DNA of 64,000 nucleotides from Adineta vaga (lineage: Eukaryota; Rotifera): assembly GCA_021613535.1 (NCBI GenBank), contig CP075492.1:9734001-9798000 (forward strand), in the 5' to 3' direction. The notes beneath the pieces are model-generated. The model saw only the letters and a list, made by a program, of their open reading frames with translations. It did no database searches and had not been told where the DNA came from. Below, piece by piece: positions 1-16,865 of this stretch; the stretch's first letter is position 1; every line of letters begins with the position of its first letter. The position numbers and the translations under genes were made by a program.

Positions 1-3
1 TAG

Positions 4-1252
4 ACCGGTTTCTCCATATGCACTTTTCTTTCGTGATACACAGAATGATATCAAAAAGAAATTGGCTAATCCATCTTTTGGGTAAATATACAGATTAGTT
101 TTGTGAATATTAAAAAATCTATATTTCTAGAGAAATTTCAAAAGTTGTCGCTCATATGTGGGAAAATATTGAACCTGAAACAAAAGAAGTAAGAAATTGT
201 CTAGAAAATATGGATCTTCAGTATGATTTGTTTTTCAATTAGCAATACAAACGTAAAGCAGCTGCAGCTAAGAAAGAATATCTAAAACAATTGGCTGCAT
301 ATCGAGCTGTACAAGTTTCACACCAAGTATGATTATTGTGTTTTGATTAGAATCTTTTGTCTGTCTATACTCATTTTAGACTCCAAATATGCATCATATT
401 CTTGGACAAAATACTTTACTATTTGATCCAAATTCAATGCAAATTCAATCATCACTTCAACATCAACAAAAACAATATAATACTGCTGGAGTTGGTGGTC
501 CAATGATGAGTGATAATAATAATTTCTTATCATCACCACATCATCATCATCACCACCTTGGATCTTACAATCATCATCATCATCATCACCATCATTCTCT
601 TCAACAATACTGTCCTCCTCCTCCTCCTCCTCCACCTCCGGCTCCTCCTACAATTCAGCAACAATTTAATAATTATCATTATATGAACACTTACTCTCAA
701 GAAACATCAAATGTTTATAATTCCGATTCACAAATACATTTTTCTAATCATCAACATCATTTTGATCCTCAACAAACCTATTCGTCTTATGATTCAAATA
801 ATAATTATGGCGATCAACAACAATATGGTCTACTTCGACCAGCTATTGAATCTGAACTTTATTCATCATATTACACTCAATCATCAAATGATGTTGAACA
901 TTCAACTATTGATCAATCATCCATGTCATCAATAGCAAATGAAAATTTATTACATAATTTGAATAATAATAATAACAATAATAATGCAACTACGAGTAGT
1001 AGTAATATTACTAATACTAATACACCACATTATACTGATTTAACTGCTATGCCATCATCAACACCGACAAATAATGGAATTGTTGAAAAACATTATGATT
1101 TTGTTAGTAGTATTCAACATGGTACAACAACAACAGCAACATTGAATGAAATTGATCATCATCATAAAGATGAAGATCAATCAACATTACCTCTTAGTAA
1201 TGAACATAACTTTCATTGGAATCAAACAACATGTCTAGCCACGCAGTGGTAA
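4..1252 (+). CDS. TOX: TOX-family HMG-box transcription factor, 3' part
   Basis: This is the 3' portion of a nuclear DNA-binding protein with a single TOX-type HMG box. The window opens at a splice acceptor (tag at 1-3). Exons are 4-81, 131-188, 243-326 and 380-1252, and they join in frame. The HMG box reads PVSPYALFFRDTQ, then EISKVVAHMW, then QYKRKAAAAKKEYLKQLAAY, which matches TOX/TOX2/TOX3/TOX4 closely. After the box the long last exon is low complexity: His runs (about 540-595), a Pro run (about 613-640), an Asn run (about 960-985) and many Gln, as in the unstructured activation tails of this family. The N-terminus lies upstream of the window. Which vertebrate paralogue it corresponds to cannot be decided; an invertebrate single TOX is expected. 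The HMG box is certain. The tail belongs to the gene because the reading frame is continuous from the box exon. Confidence 0.92.
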
Positions 1253-3041
<1,789 letters not shown>

Positions 3042-3052
3042 TATTTTTCTAT

Positions 3053-3058
3053 TTTATT
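3053..3058 (-). promoter_or_regulatory. POLRMT poly(A) signal overlapping its stop codon
   Basis: On the minus strand AATAAA begins inside the POLRMT stop codon (TTAATAAAAT). Cleavage just downstream would place the POLRMT mRNA end inside the last GAPDH exon. A canonical AATAAA is visible, but its use is inferred. Confidence 0.45.
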
Positions 3059-6000
3059 AACTGAAAAAATATGTCGAATCAAGAACACTATCTAACTTGA
3101 AAGTACCACGGTGCGGTACACGTCGAAGTGTATCATTTAGTAGTTTCATTGTTTTTTTCTGATTTTCATCACCACGAGAATATTCACTACAAGAAATAAA
3201 TTACTTTTGTTTTATTTTTCGATTTTAATTTTAATTTTTACCTGGATTTAAATTCATATTTCGAAAGAAAATCTCGGGAAAGTATTTCAAGTAATGGTTC
3301 GTTATGTAAGGAAACAAATTGTTCACGACAATATCGACTGAGACGATCAACATCACATGATGAGTCCAAAACGAATCATGAACAGAAACAAATGTAATAC
3401 CATTTCGTGCACATTGTAATGCTGTCATCATCATATGTGTTGAATCAAGAGAATGAACATAATTCGGTGGAAAAGCATTCTTTTGTTTGATATGATTTGG
3501 ACGACTAGAAGAATGAGAAAGATATATTTTCATCTCTATCGAACATTATACAATTCAATTTGAAATACGTACGCAAAACTGCTGAAATTATCATAGATAT
3601 CTTTGCCTTTTTGCTAAAGTAAAACAAAGATTAGAAATAAAAAATGAATGACATATGACAAGAAAGCACATACTCGTATTCTCATTTCTCTATAGTATGG
3701 CTGAACAACTGGTAGGTTTAATGGAGTATTCCATTCCACTGCTGAACCACGTATACGTGAAATTAATCCTGCACACTCATTAAACCAATCCTAAGAAAAA
3801 ACACAATACGTCGTTCTTTTTTATCAAAATATTGAATCTGTAAAATCTATTCACCTGAATTTTTCTTGTTTCTCGAAATAATTCTCGTAAACTATATAAT
3901 GTCTTTTGTGCTAAATAACTACTTGCTTCAGAAACAGATTCTTTAGGAAAGCCGTCAATATCTCGTAATTGTCGACCGATTTGTTGTCGAGCACCATATA
4001 ACGTAACACCATAATTTGTTGTCATAATTGTTTGTTTAATTACTTTACGTTTAACAAAACCTTCAAGAATTTTTGCTATTTGAACATTATTTTCTGCATC
4101 TTGTTGACGTTCTTTTTCAACTTGATCAACGACAACACTATAAACATCTTGTGGTAAAGCACTTGGTTTCAAATTAACCGATGCTGCACCCGCATCATCA
4201 AGACCCATTGCTGCATAATGTTGTAAAACATTACATGATCCATCCTAAATTCATCACAAAAGATAATAAATCAACAAAATTCATTTCTTTTCTTTTCCCA
4301 AATCATACTTGATGAACAGGAAAATGCGAAATATATTTTGTATGATCTGGTGATCGTATTGCACGTGCGATTTCCATACAACAAGCTAGTGTTTGCCATG
4401 GTTCTTCAGATTTAGACCACCATTGACGACCCTAAATGGAATATGAATTCAATTTCAAAGAAACTTTCTTTTTACATACAGTCAATGGTTGATCAGCTGA
4501 ATCGAGAATTTCATCCAAAATCTCATCAGCATATGCAGCACGTTCATCAATTGATGCTTTTTTCTTTAGATCAGTTAAATTAACTAGATGAATCTTCAAT
4601 CGACGAAGTCCATCCGGACCTAATGGTTTGCCTTCAGCAAAGAGAATAATACTACGTGCAATATCACTGCCTAAATGATTGAAATGTGGAGGTACAGGAT
4701 AGACTCGACCACGAAAATCCATATTATGTGGAAACCAAAAGATTTCATTTCGAAACTAAAATACAATGCATCATTCATTGATTTTATCATTGAAATTTAT
4801 TACATACACGATTAGCAATCGATAATCGATAAAGTTCATAGCACCATAAAGAAAATAATTCTGACTTGTGTTTTTTCATTTGACTTATAGCAATTTCGCG
4901 TCGTTTACGTTCATCAATTGATAAACCCTTACATTTAGAAATATAAAATAAAGTTATCGAAATTTTATACAACATACTTTCTCTAATGGAAGTTGTTCAG
5001 CAAACTGAGTATTTTCAATCGATACAGGAACAGAGAGTTGACGGTTACCACCACGTTGGAAAATATCCATTAATAAATCAAGTACACCGGTATTAATTTT
5101 CCACGGACAACTATTTAGAACATTGATTGAATCAAGTAGACCACCGATTTTTTCAATTGGTAAAGATCGAAGACGAGCATCTTGTTGACCAGCAGATATA
5201 GGTAATCGAACAAAATCCGTTTGATTTAATAGATAACCACCTGTTGTTGAAGATAACCAAGGAAGTGGTGGAACAAAACTCGGTAATTCCGTACAATCGA
5301 ATTCCAGTTCAGTTTGAGGAATATGTGAAAAGAAATGAATGACTGTTGGATGAATCTAGAAACAAAATCTATCAATGTGTTGACGAACAAAAGTTTCAAT
5401 GAACATACTTTGATCTGTTTTTCAGTGAAACTACCCGGAGTACGATAGACAACATACAAAACTGAATTAGCATTTCTAAAGAGAGAAAAAACGTTCATGT
5501 CTAATAGAACATAGTAAACTTGATGAAACAAATTAAGCACGACATCCAAAATTTAATTTATCATCAAATTCTCTTACAGAAATATAGAATAATTTAGGAT
5601 TTCCTCTTTTCATAGTCTTTATATATATATATTACTTTTTATTTTCTTTCGGTCGTTGCGTAGTAAGTAATGGTACATTAAGTTTCATATGTTTTAACAT
5701 AACATCATAAAGAAATTCTCCAACTTGTATTACTTGAACATATGCCCATGGTCGATCACCTCGATCCTAAACAATTCTTACTATAATTATTTCATAAATA
5801 TTCATTCATACCATATATGCAAAATTCTTTTTTACAATTTCATTCCATTTTTGTCTTTCATTGACACGAAATCGCTCATCTGTTACCACATATTTCGCAT
5901 ATTCATCATAACACAAACGTAATTTATCGATAAATCCATTCTTTTGTCTAATGGTACATAGATACTTTTGATATAAACGTCTTCCAAGTCCAATACAAAG

Positions 6001-7685
6001 AGTTGTAAATGGTGATGAATAAAAATCTGATGAATAAAAATGTTGATTTAATTCCTAAAAGAACTAAATAAGAGAAATAAATAAGAATAGAAAGAAGTGT
6101 TTACTTTTAACATAAGATCAACATATTCTTTGACATCAAAGATTTCAAGAAATGGAATAATATTTAATTCTAAACCTTTCTGTGTAGTTCGTTTCAATAC
6201 TTCCAATTCAGTAAGAAATCCAACTGTTAATTGACGTTCAAGATTAGCTAAAAAATCTTTACGTCTTGTTACCTATACAAAATGAAAAGAATACTTTTAT
6301 TTGCAATTGAGAAACAGAAAGAACGAACGAACCAATTTTTCGTCGACGGGTGTTTTTGCATTGATATTTTGAATTTCTGCCTTCTGAGCGATTTCCATGT
6401 TTATCTGATCATTTAATTTCTTGGTAAAATCGATATTTTCCCACCAAGGATCTATCTTTATCGATAAATCTTCATTCTAAATAACGACAAAGAATACACA
6501 TGATTATATATTCAAATTTATGATTCATAACTTACGATTTTTGGAGGTTGTTGTTGATAGATATCATTCAATAATTTACTATTAACGTGTGATGAACGTA
6601 ATGGAATATCAAAATCGGGTCGAAATGTTTTTAAGACTTTTAAAATTCGTTGCATATGTTCATGATTGAGACAATCAAGATTGAATATATCAACAACTCG
6701 AAAGCCCTAGATAGACGAAAAGAAATGTAACATAAGTATTCTCTGATATTTTCGTTCCTACTTGTTTTTCTAAATCGAGTATTATTCGTCGAGCCATACT
6801 TGAATCGAATAAATCCATATTACCAAGACAACTTAAAACAGCAGCATAAGATTCTAAAGTTGGTTTGACTTGATATTTACGCATTTTTTCAAATAATTTT
6901 TGTAACGCTGGAAGATTACTCTGACAATCAAAAAGGATTTAAATGGATGAAAAACAATGTGAAGGAAAAAAAACGAACTTTTTCGGCATAAGCAAGAAAA
7001 ATGTATTATACACATGAATATTTGATACATAACGCCATGTTAAACGTTTCATTGATTGTCTTCGTTCTTGATCATTTAATAATTCATCAAGAAATCGACG
7101 AACTTTACTTAGCTAAATTGAAATGTAAGACTGATCGATGAAATAAAATAAATAATAGATTGAACATACTTTTCCATTATGTATAGAAACATCGACATAA
7201 GATTGTAACATTCGATTAAATACATTATGCTTGTGCATAAAAGATAATTGTTCATCGGTATATTTATGCATTCGACGAACTTTCGTTGAATGTAGACTCG
7301 TTAATAGATCAGTTAATGTTTTATCATCATCATTAAATGTCAATTCTTCAACGGAAGGTAGAAGTAATGTCTCATTTGATTGAAAATCTTCAAGTTCTTC
7401 TTCAGCAGCTATAGTTTCATCGTATAGAGTTGGAGTTATTATTGATGATGGCTGATCAGCAAGCGACGAAGTAAGATGAAGTTGTTGACTGATTTCTGTG
7501 ACACGATCTGATAGAATTGGGATAGATTGAGGTTTAGCTGAAATAATCATAAGTTTAAGAAGAATAAATGTAACAGAATTTTCAGTTCGATTAGAAAGAT
7601 ATGACTACATACTTTGTTTTTCTTTCTTCTTTTTTTCTTTATATTTGCTAGGCGTAGGTCGTGCCAATTCGAGTGGCTGTAAAAA

Positions 7686-7717
<32 letters not shown>

Positions 7718-8171
7718 GATCATTCATATTAAGATACCTGTTCGTCTTTGGATATGTTTGATTCAATATTAACATTTTTTTGAGTTTTACGATAATTACT
7801 CGTTCTTAATCGAGCGGATCGGTCTAATGATGACGAAGGTGATCTCGATGGACGCGTCGATCGTAATTGGGACGAACGATGGCCCAACACTATACTCAAA
7901 TATTTTATTCTGAATCAAAGAATTAACTGCAAACCTTCAAGAAGTTCATAATGTGGTGAAGCTATTATACATCGATGATGATTATCCTCATCAATATCAT
8001 GTTGAATCGGTAATGTTTCTGCAGATAATGGACGATATGATACTAAATAAAAAAGATAGATACATAGAATTTGTTCTATTGTTAATGTGATTCTTTTATA
8101 CCAGCTAATTGACGTGTGTTTTTAATCAATGAATTGAGAAGAAATGGACGAGAATAGAGAATTCTTAACAT
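3057..8171 (-). CDS. POLRMT: mitochondrial DNA-directed RNA polymerase
   Basis: This single-subunit, T7-like RNA polymerase transcribes mitochondrial DNA. The proposed start at 8171 gives [20 protein letters not shown], an Arg/Leu-rich, acid-free leader typical of a matrix-targeting signal. A PPR-like helical segment lies near 6690-6884. The catalytic part shows [20 protein letters not shown] (about 4722), motif A as [14 protein letters not shown] (about 4245), [15 protein letters not shown] (about 4020), [18 protein letters not shown] and the catalytic HDSFWTHH (about 3358-3382). The protein ends in STYFFS, as POLRMT does. There are many exons with short GT-AG introns. Two oddities: motif A has Val where the family has Gly (DGSCNG), and the reading frame shifts by one base immediately after HDSFWTH (3352-3359). 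Downstream coding ([13 protein letters not shown]) continues in the shifted frame and splices correctly into the last exon. Either the assembly lacks a base there or this allele is damaged. Confidence 0.94.
7689..7714. repeat. (AT)n microsatellite in a POLRMT intron
   Basis: A pure run of about thirteen AT units lies within an intron near the 5' part of POLRMT. Confidence 0.9.
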
Positions 8172-8820
8172 GAACTAACAATTTTCCAAAATATTATACA
8201 GACAATATGAATTTTTAGAGTATAAAGGAGTTAAGTCATCGAACCTCAATTCGAATACATTGATTGGTTCTCTTCGATGATTGTAGGATCCAATAAAACT
8301 TCGTCCGTACTTTATCCTCTTTCTTCCAAGAGAGAAAAGATACTGAACACTGTGCTGTGTGTATGTAATGTAGATACAGAAATAGAACGGTCTCTGTTAG
8401 CTATTTTAAAATGATATTGATTCTTGAATGAAACAAAATGTCATTATTCAAGTTTAAAGTCGTACGATAGAAGATAATGTTATCTTCTCGTGTCTATCGA
8501 TCATTTCATTACTGTTTCTAATTTGTGTTATTATTTATTTGCACAATGTTATAATACTCGTAAATATACATAGCAACAAGAATAAGATTGATGAGAAATA
8601 CTTGTATGACTTCAGAGTACAATAGAAATAAATGAGATTCTGATGGTGCACATCAATATAAAAACGAAATGAACGCAATGTTAAACTTTTCTCATCGTAT
8701 TACTGTCCAATGTGAAAATTCTCATTTATTGAGACATACAATAGACCGATATCCAACTCTCATAGGAGCAACTCTTTAATATAATTATCTATATTGCAAA
8801 TGAAATACAAAACATATTTT
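8172..8820. other. intergenic, ANKRD42 3' end to POLRMT 5' end
   Basis: AT-rich sequence of about 650 bp separates the stop of ANKRD42 from the start of POLRMT, both on the minus strand. It should hold the POLRMT promoter. I see no coding exon or repeat. Confidence 0.5.
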
Positions 8821-10861
<2,041 letters not shown>

Positions 10862-11264
10862 TGTAAAGTATCTGATACTTGAATGCTATCGTATGTAGTA
10901 GTAGTCGATTGAATATTTTCAGTCCTTTTTCTTGTTGCTTAGTTTGAACCTTTATTAAGATCTGTTGAGTTAGCAACGTAGGAATGAAATTAAAACAAAT
11001 TCTTTTCTTATTTTCTAAAGAATTTTGATAAGAAAATTGAAGTTCTTTTGTTAAAACTTTTTTAAACTTATGAATTCTTTGAGAAAAATTCGACGCTTTC
11101 AACCGACATCTGTAGTGTGTTTATAATTGGTCGAATGAATCACAGGACTCGACTTTGCTTTATAAGATAAAAAAATGCGATTCTGTATTTTGTTAAAGTA
11201 TACCTTTTGCACGTGTTAGGATGATAATTTGTTTGTTTTTAGATTTATTATCTATTATTTAATA
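10862..11264. promoter_or_regulatory. shared divergent promoter region, ANKRD42 / atlastin
   Basis: About 400 bp separates the proposed ANKRD42 start (minus) from the atlastin start (plus). Both promoters must lie here. No motif is clear enough to name, and the assignment rests on gene orientation only. Confidence 0.5.
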
Positions 11265-13444
11265 ATGGAGCAGACATCGTCAGCAGGTCCGGTACAAATC
11301 GTATCCATCACAGAAGATCATAAATTCGTACTCGATGAAAAGAAATTAAAACAAATATTATATAATAAACGAGCAATTGGCAAAAAGGTTCGAGTCTTTT
11401 CATAGAAAAATTAGATTATTTGATTAGTTTCACTTGTATCTTAGATTGGACTCGTTTCAATTGCTGGCGATTTTCGTAAAGGAAAATCGTTTATGTTGGA
11501 TTTTTTTCTTCGTTATTTACGTGCGAAGGTAAAACATTATTTCTCAACCTTGTGAAATCGAACATCTGCTTGTCTAATTTCAGGACAATAAGGAATGGAT
11601 CGGTAAAGAAACTGAACCTTTGGGAGGTTTTGATTGGCGTGGTGGAGCAACACGACATACAACAGGAATGATAATGTGGAGTGAACCATTCACTTTAGTA
11701 TTACCAAATGGAGAAGAAGTATAAAATCTACTTTTGACACTTTTATTTTCGAACAAAATCTTTCTTTGTTTTCTCATTTAGATTGCTGTTTTCCTAATGG
11801 ATACTCAAGGAACATTTGATTCCAATTCAACTGTTTTTGAAAATGCATTTATATTTGCATTAACATTACTTGTTAGTAGTGTAACTGTATATAATATAAT
11901 GCATAATTTACAAGAAGACAATTTACAACATTTATCATTTTTTGCTGAATATGGTGTCTTAGCAATTGACGCTTATCATACATCACCCTTCCAAGTTTGT
12001 TATAAGAAGGAAAAGCAAAGAATTTGATATGACATATCGTAAATTTTTCTTAATAGCAATTAACATTTCTTGTACGTGATTGGCAATTTGAATATGAAAC
12101 AGCGTATGGTTTTGAAGGAGGAGAAGAAGTTCTTTCCGATCGATTGAAAGTATGAAGAAAAATTCTAAAAATCTTTCATTCAATTTCGTCATGATTTCTA
12201 TTAGATCCGTGAAAATCAACATCATGATTTAGAATTAGTTCGTTCACGTTTACGTCAATGTTTTCGTAAAGTAAATTGTTTTCTTATGCCACATCCTGGT
12301 CTTAAAGTAACGAATCGAAAAGATTTTGATGGACGATTATCAGGTTCGATAAAAACATTTGATGGTTTTTTGTCAATTTGATTCCATTGTTTAGATATCG
12401 AAGACGATTTCAAAAAACAATTACAAGTCTTAATACCAGAACTATTCCGATTGGATAATCAATATTTTGTAAAAGAAATCAATGGAGAACAGATCACGTC
12501 TACAGATTTATTCGAATATTTTCGAGTATGTTCAATATCATTCATTCATTATATCTATTCACTTTTCTTTTCAGAGTTATTGTGCTGTATTCGCTTCCGG
12601 AGTGTTACCATCACCAAAAGCTATGTTAGAAGTATGCATCTTTTTTTCTGGATGATATCATTTGCCGTGTTCGATATATGAATGATTTTTCGCGATATTT
12701 CTAGGCCACAGCTGAAGCGAATAACTTAGCAGCTAAATCAACGTCTAAAGAATTTTATATTCGTGCAATGGAACAGGTAAATAGTTTAAGGTATTGAAAA
12801 CTATCTATGTTTTTTTCTGTAAAGCATTGTGGTGGTGATCGACCATATATTCATCCAAATCAATTAGATGTTCTTCATCAAGAGGTTCGTCGACAATCGA
12901 TCGAGAAATTTCGTTGTGCACGTAAGATGGGTGGTGAACAAATGTCTCAAAGTTTTCTTCTAGAACTTGAAAATGAATTAGCTGAACTCTATGGTAATTG
13001 ATAAAACATCCATCGATTTGAGTTTATCAAACATTTCTTTCTTTTAGCAAATTATAAAAAACATAATGATTCCAAAAATGTCTTTGCATTCAGTCGTACA
13101 CCAACAACTTTCATATCTACAATGGTTATATGTTATTTAGTTGCTGGTTTACTCGATACTTTCTGGCTTGGAGGAGTAAATTTTATATTTATGTTTGCAT
13201 TTTGGGTTTGTTTCGCTCTATTATTTGTTTGGTTGTACACAAAATATTCGGGAGAATATGCTGAAATGGGTGAATATATTGATCATTTTGCCGATGTGAT
13301 TTGGAACAATGTAAGTTATAGGAAAAGTTCGAAAACATTTTTAAAAAATTTGATAATTTGTATTTTCAGGGATTTCAACCAGTCTATTCGAAATGTTTAC
13401 AATCTGCTATGCGTTCTGTGCTTGGACATGCGAAAGCCGATTAG
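11265..13444 (+). CDS. ATL: atlastin, ER membrane-fusion GTPase
   Basis: Atlastin is a dynamin-superfamily GTPase that tethers and fuses ER tubules. The G domain shows the P-loop [14 protein letters not shown], switch I region [24 protein letters not shown] in switch II, and the RD motif [15 protein letters not shown], followed by [15 protein letters not shown] three-helix middle domain follows ([20 protein letters not shown]). Two hydrophobic segments form a membrane hairpin ([15 protein letters not shown] and [19 protein letters not shown]). A short amphipathic tail, [15 protein letters not shown], ends the protein, as in vertebrate atlastins where the tail helps fusion. There are about ten exons with short GT-AG introns. 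The start ATG at 11265 follows an AT-rich leader and gives a normal-length N-terminus. All domains appear intact, and I see no frame problem. Confidence 0.97.
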
Positions 13445-16400
13445 AATTTTCTTTCTTTTCTTCATTTCAATGTTGCGTTAATAATTGACCCTGTCTTATT
13501 TCTTTTTCTTTTTGACATTAACATTTCTTGGTTTGTTTATTTTCTTCCGTTTATTCTTGCGCGATTTTCATTTTCATTTTCTCTCGTTCAAAACTAGTCG
13601 AGGACTAGGATGACAGAAGTAAGAACTGTTCATTTACACTTTCTATGCTGACTGAACAGTCGAGCACAAGATCTCTCTTCGCTTTCGCAGACAAGTGATT
13701 TATTCCCATAGTTTTTTTTCTTCTTTTGTGTGTGTGTGTGCGTGCGTGTTTTATTTCTTCCTTTTTTTTATACATATGATGAATATATATGATGACGAAA
13801 TGGTTCATTCGATTTGATTTACAAGAAGTATTATTTGCTTGAATGAAGATCAATGGCAACTTGATATTGTTGAAATTTTCGAAAATTTGTATAATAATCA
13901 ACTCATTTATAACCATGAATGACCGTTACTAATAGTCATTCACAGTTATGAGGTTGTTCGATAAATTGATTGTGAACGTTAGTCATGGTGAAGATGTCTA
14001 GTTCTCATGATGACATAAGTTTTTATTTTATAATAGAAAACAAAGCAATGACATTTAAAATATTGAGAATATGTTGATTGAATATAACATTTATAATCAA
14101 TAGTTTTATTAATTGATCTGATATTTAATAATAATAATAATAAGAAGAAGAAGAAGAATAACGTATAAATGAAAACATTTTCTGATAAATCTGTTAGTAA
14201 TTTTAACATAAATTTAATGGTTTGATTATGTAAATAATCATGAGCTAAACTTATCTCTTCTTCGAACCATTAGAATTGATTGATAAGAAACAACAATTGA
14301 TTCCATCATTGTCGATTATATTATAATCGTTTCCATTATCATTACCTTCATTCGAAGGTAAAGATCATTTCGAGGTAAGAATGATATGATTAGATCATTT
14401 TATGAATAGCAATGAAACGATAAACAAGTATACCGATATGTTCCTAGTCGGTTCAATCGAGTCTTTTCAGAAATACATTTTTTTAATTTTTACTTTAAAA
14501 AGAAATTTTCCGCATAAATGATATTAATAGAAAAGTCGTATTTAAAACATATTAATCTACAATCAAAAATAACGCTTCTATAATTTACAATTTCTAATTA
14601 AAAGTAGCAGAATCTACATTCCATGAAGGCATCTTTTCTTTTATGAATAGAAAGAAGGTCTAAGCGAACATATTTTAAAACAAGAATAGCTTTTCTTCCT
14701 ATAATCTTTTCCTATAGAGAAAAAAAGTGAAACATTTTTCGAATTTGTACAGCAAGACGATAACATATTTTCGTATCTCGAACTGAATAGATAAGTGTAT
14801 CTGTTTTTCTTCTGTTTCATTTATTCAAAAAGAATATATATAATAACAAACGTACGATAGAATAAAACAATTCGAATATGTCATCTGGTTATAATCATAT
14901 CCAGGTAAAATCTATAAATAATTCATTTTTTCTTTAATTAAACGAAATCATTAGTCGAATATGTTTCGTCCATATTTTTGAGAAATTTATTATTTATTAT
15001 TTGTGATCGAGATGTTTTTTTCTTGAAAACAAAGAAGATAGACAATATGTTTTATTCAACATATAATAATAGTAGTTAGTTTATTTCTCGTATTTATATA
15101 TATATTTATTTATTGGAGCAGAAAATTACTCTTTTCTTAAAAAGAATCGGTTTTCTTCTCTCTCGCTTTTGCTTGAAAATATCAATGTGATAGGTTTATA
15201 CATTCCAAATGAGTTCATTAGGATATATATCGAAAGGATTTACCGCACCTAGATAATTAACTATTTTATCACTTAAGGTTAAAAAACAAATCTGCTTTCT
15301 ATACATCGTATAGAAATGACTATTTAAATAAAATATATCCCTTTATGATGTACTTCACTTAATCAACATGTTTATATACAAATATTAGAACACGTGGAAT
15401 CATTTAGATTCATGACTTGAGAGACTAACATCGTACTCTTCTTGTGTTCTTTGTTTACTAGACTTGTGAATATTCTTTGTTATTTTCCTGTCACTCGCTG
15501 GAGTGTTTAGCGTTGAATTGCGAATGCAAGAAGAAAAAGAAGAAGGAGAAGAAAAAAAAGACACCGAGAAAGAAAGAATCGACCAGGCTAACGATGAGAC
15601 AAACTTAACGTAGGAAAACGAGTACTAGAATCATTGTTGACAAGAAGTAAGTTTTTGTTTTCCTCTTATGTTCATTAAAATATAAAATGTTTTTCTATAA
15701 ATAAAAATGACAATGATATCTTGCTCGTTAGTAATATTCAATTCAAATATTATCTTCCAGGTTTGTCGTGATAATAAACGAGTAATCTGAATCTTTCTCT
15801 CTCTTTCTCTGTACCTGGATATGAGTAAAGACATAGATATTTGTTCATTCATCAAAAGCATTTCATCTGATAAGATCTAAATAAAGTATCTTTAGTGAGA
15901 ACAGCAGTGTATATATTTATTCATATATATATATATATAGCGTCCATATTTTTGTTTTCGAATAGGAAATTCAAATTATTATATGTAACATATGGTTGAA
16001 TGTTTTTATTCTTTTGGCTTTTGTAAAAACGAGGTTATCCATTTACTTTTCTTTAGCGACATCTAGATTTTAGAAGTAAATCGAAAATATCTTTCTTAAA
16101 TTATGATTTTCATTAATAAGAATAGTTTCTAATGAGTTAATTTAAAGAAATTTTTTGTATTTAAAGAAGCGACATCTATAATAAGTGTACAGTTGTATAC
16201 ATGTCTTCAATATTGAAAAGTAACAGACAGTCAGAAAAAACTGATGTGATGTTTTTTATTGGAAATTTCGTCATTAATTCGTCATATATACATATATATC
16301 ATGTTTTTCGTAGTCAAAAACATTCGCTCGAAAGATTGACTAATACAACTAATCGATCAAATCTGTCAGATATTTATTTATTGATTTATAATTTCGAAAT

Positions 16401-16865
16401 ATTTGATTTAATTAAAATCTAGGAGGTTTCCTTTATTATTCTTCTAACTTTACTTTATTTATTGTTCAGGCCTTGCAGTTGTTCGGTTTTTTTTTCTCCA
16501 TCATAATCGATAACATATGTTAGGTTAATGTTTACAAGAGGTTTTTGATCTTTTCGCCTTTTCGACACCTATATTTTTGTCTTTCCTTTTTTTTAATGTC
16601 CTCCATCTATATATTCGTCATTTTCTTTTTTTTTCTACCTAACTTGCGTAGGTATTTTTTTTCTCTTATTATTCATTTCTTTTACAGATACGAAGACAAG
16701 TTCGAAAGAAAAAAATGACGGAAACAAATATTTGAAAAACAAAACATTGAATTTTGATCAATATCTTGGATTTTAGATTCTTTCTTTTTTATTTTCTTAT
16801 ATTATCCTGTGTTCTATGCATTGTCGAACAGTGATTTTCTAGTCTTATTATAGCCGTTTATTTTT
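13445..16865. other. long intergenic stretch, atlastin to zinc-finger gene
   Basis: This is 3.4 kb of AT-rich sequence with no convincing gene. It includes a GT microsatellite (about 13728-13748), an AAT/AAG tract (about 14128-14158) and pyrimidine runs. At 14878-14904 a mini-exon is possible: ATG, the residues MSSGYNHIQ, then a GTAAAA donor. If spliced to the acceptor ending near 16853 it continues in frame into the zinc-finger gene. The rest may be regulatory sequence for that gene. Confidence 0.45.

Noticed and set aside
333-635. Minus-strand acidic open frame
   Set aside because: It is antisense to the His/Pro-repeat part of the TOX gene. The Glu/Asp runs are the reverse strand of CAT/CCT triplet repeats.
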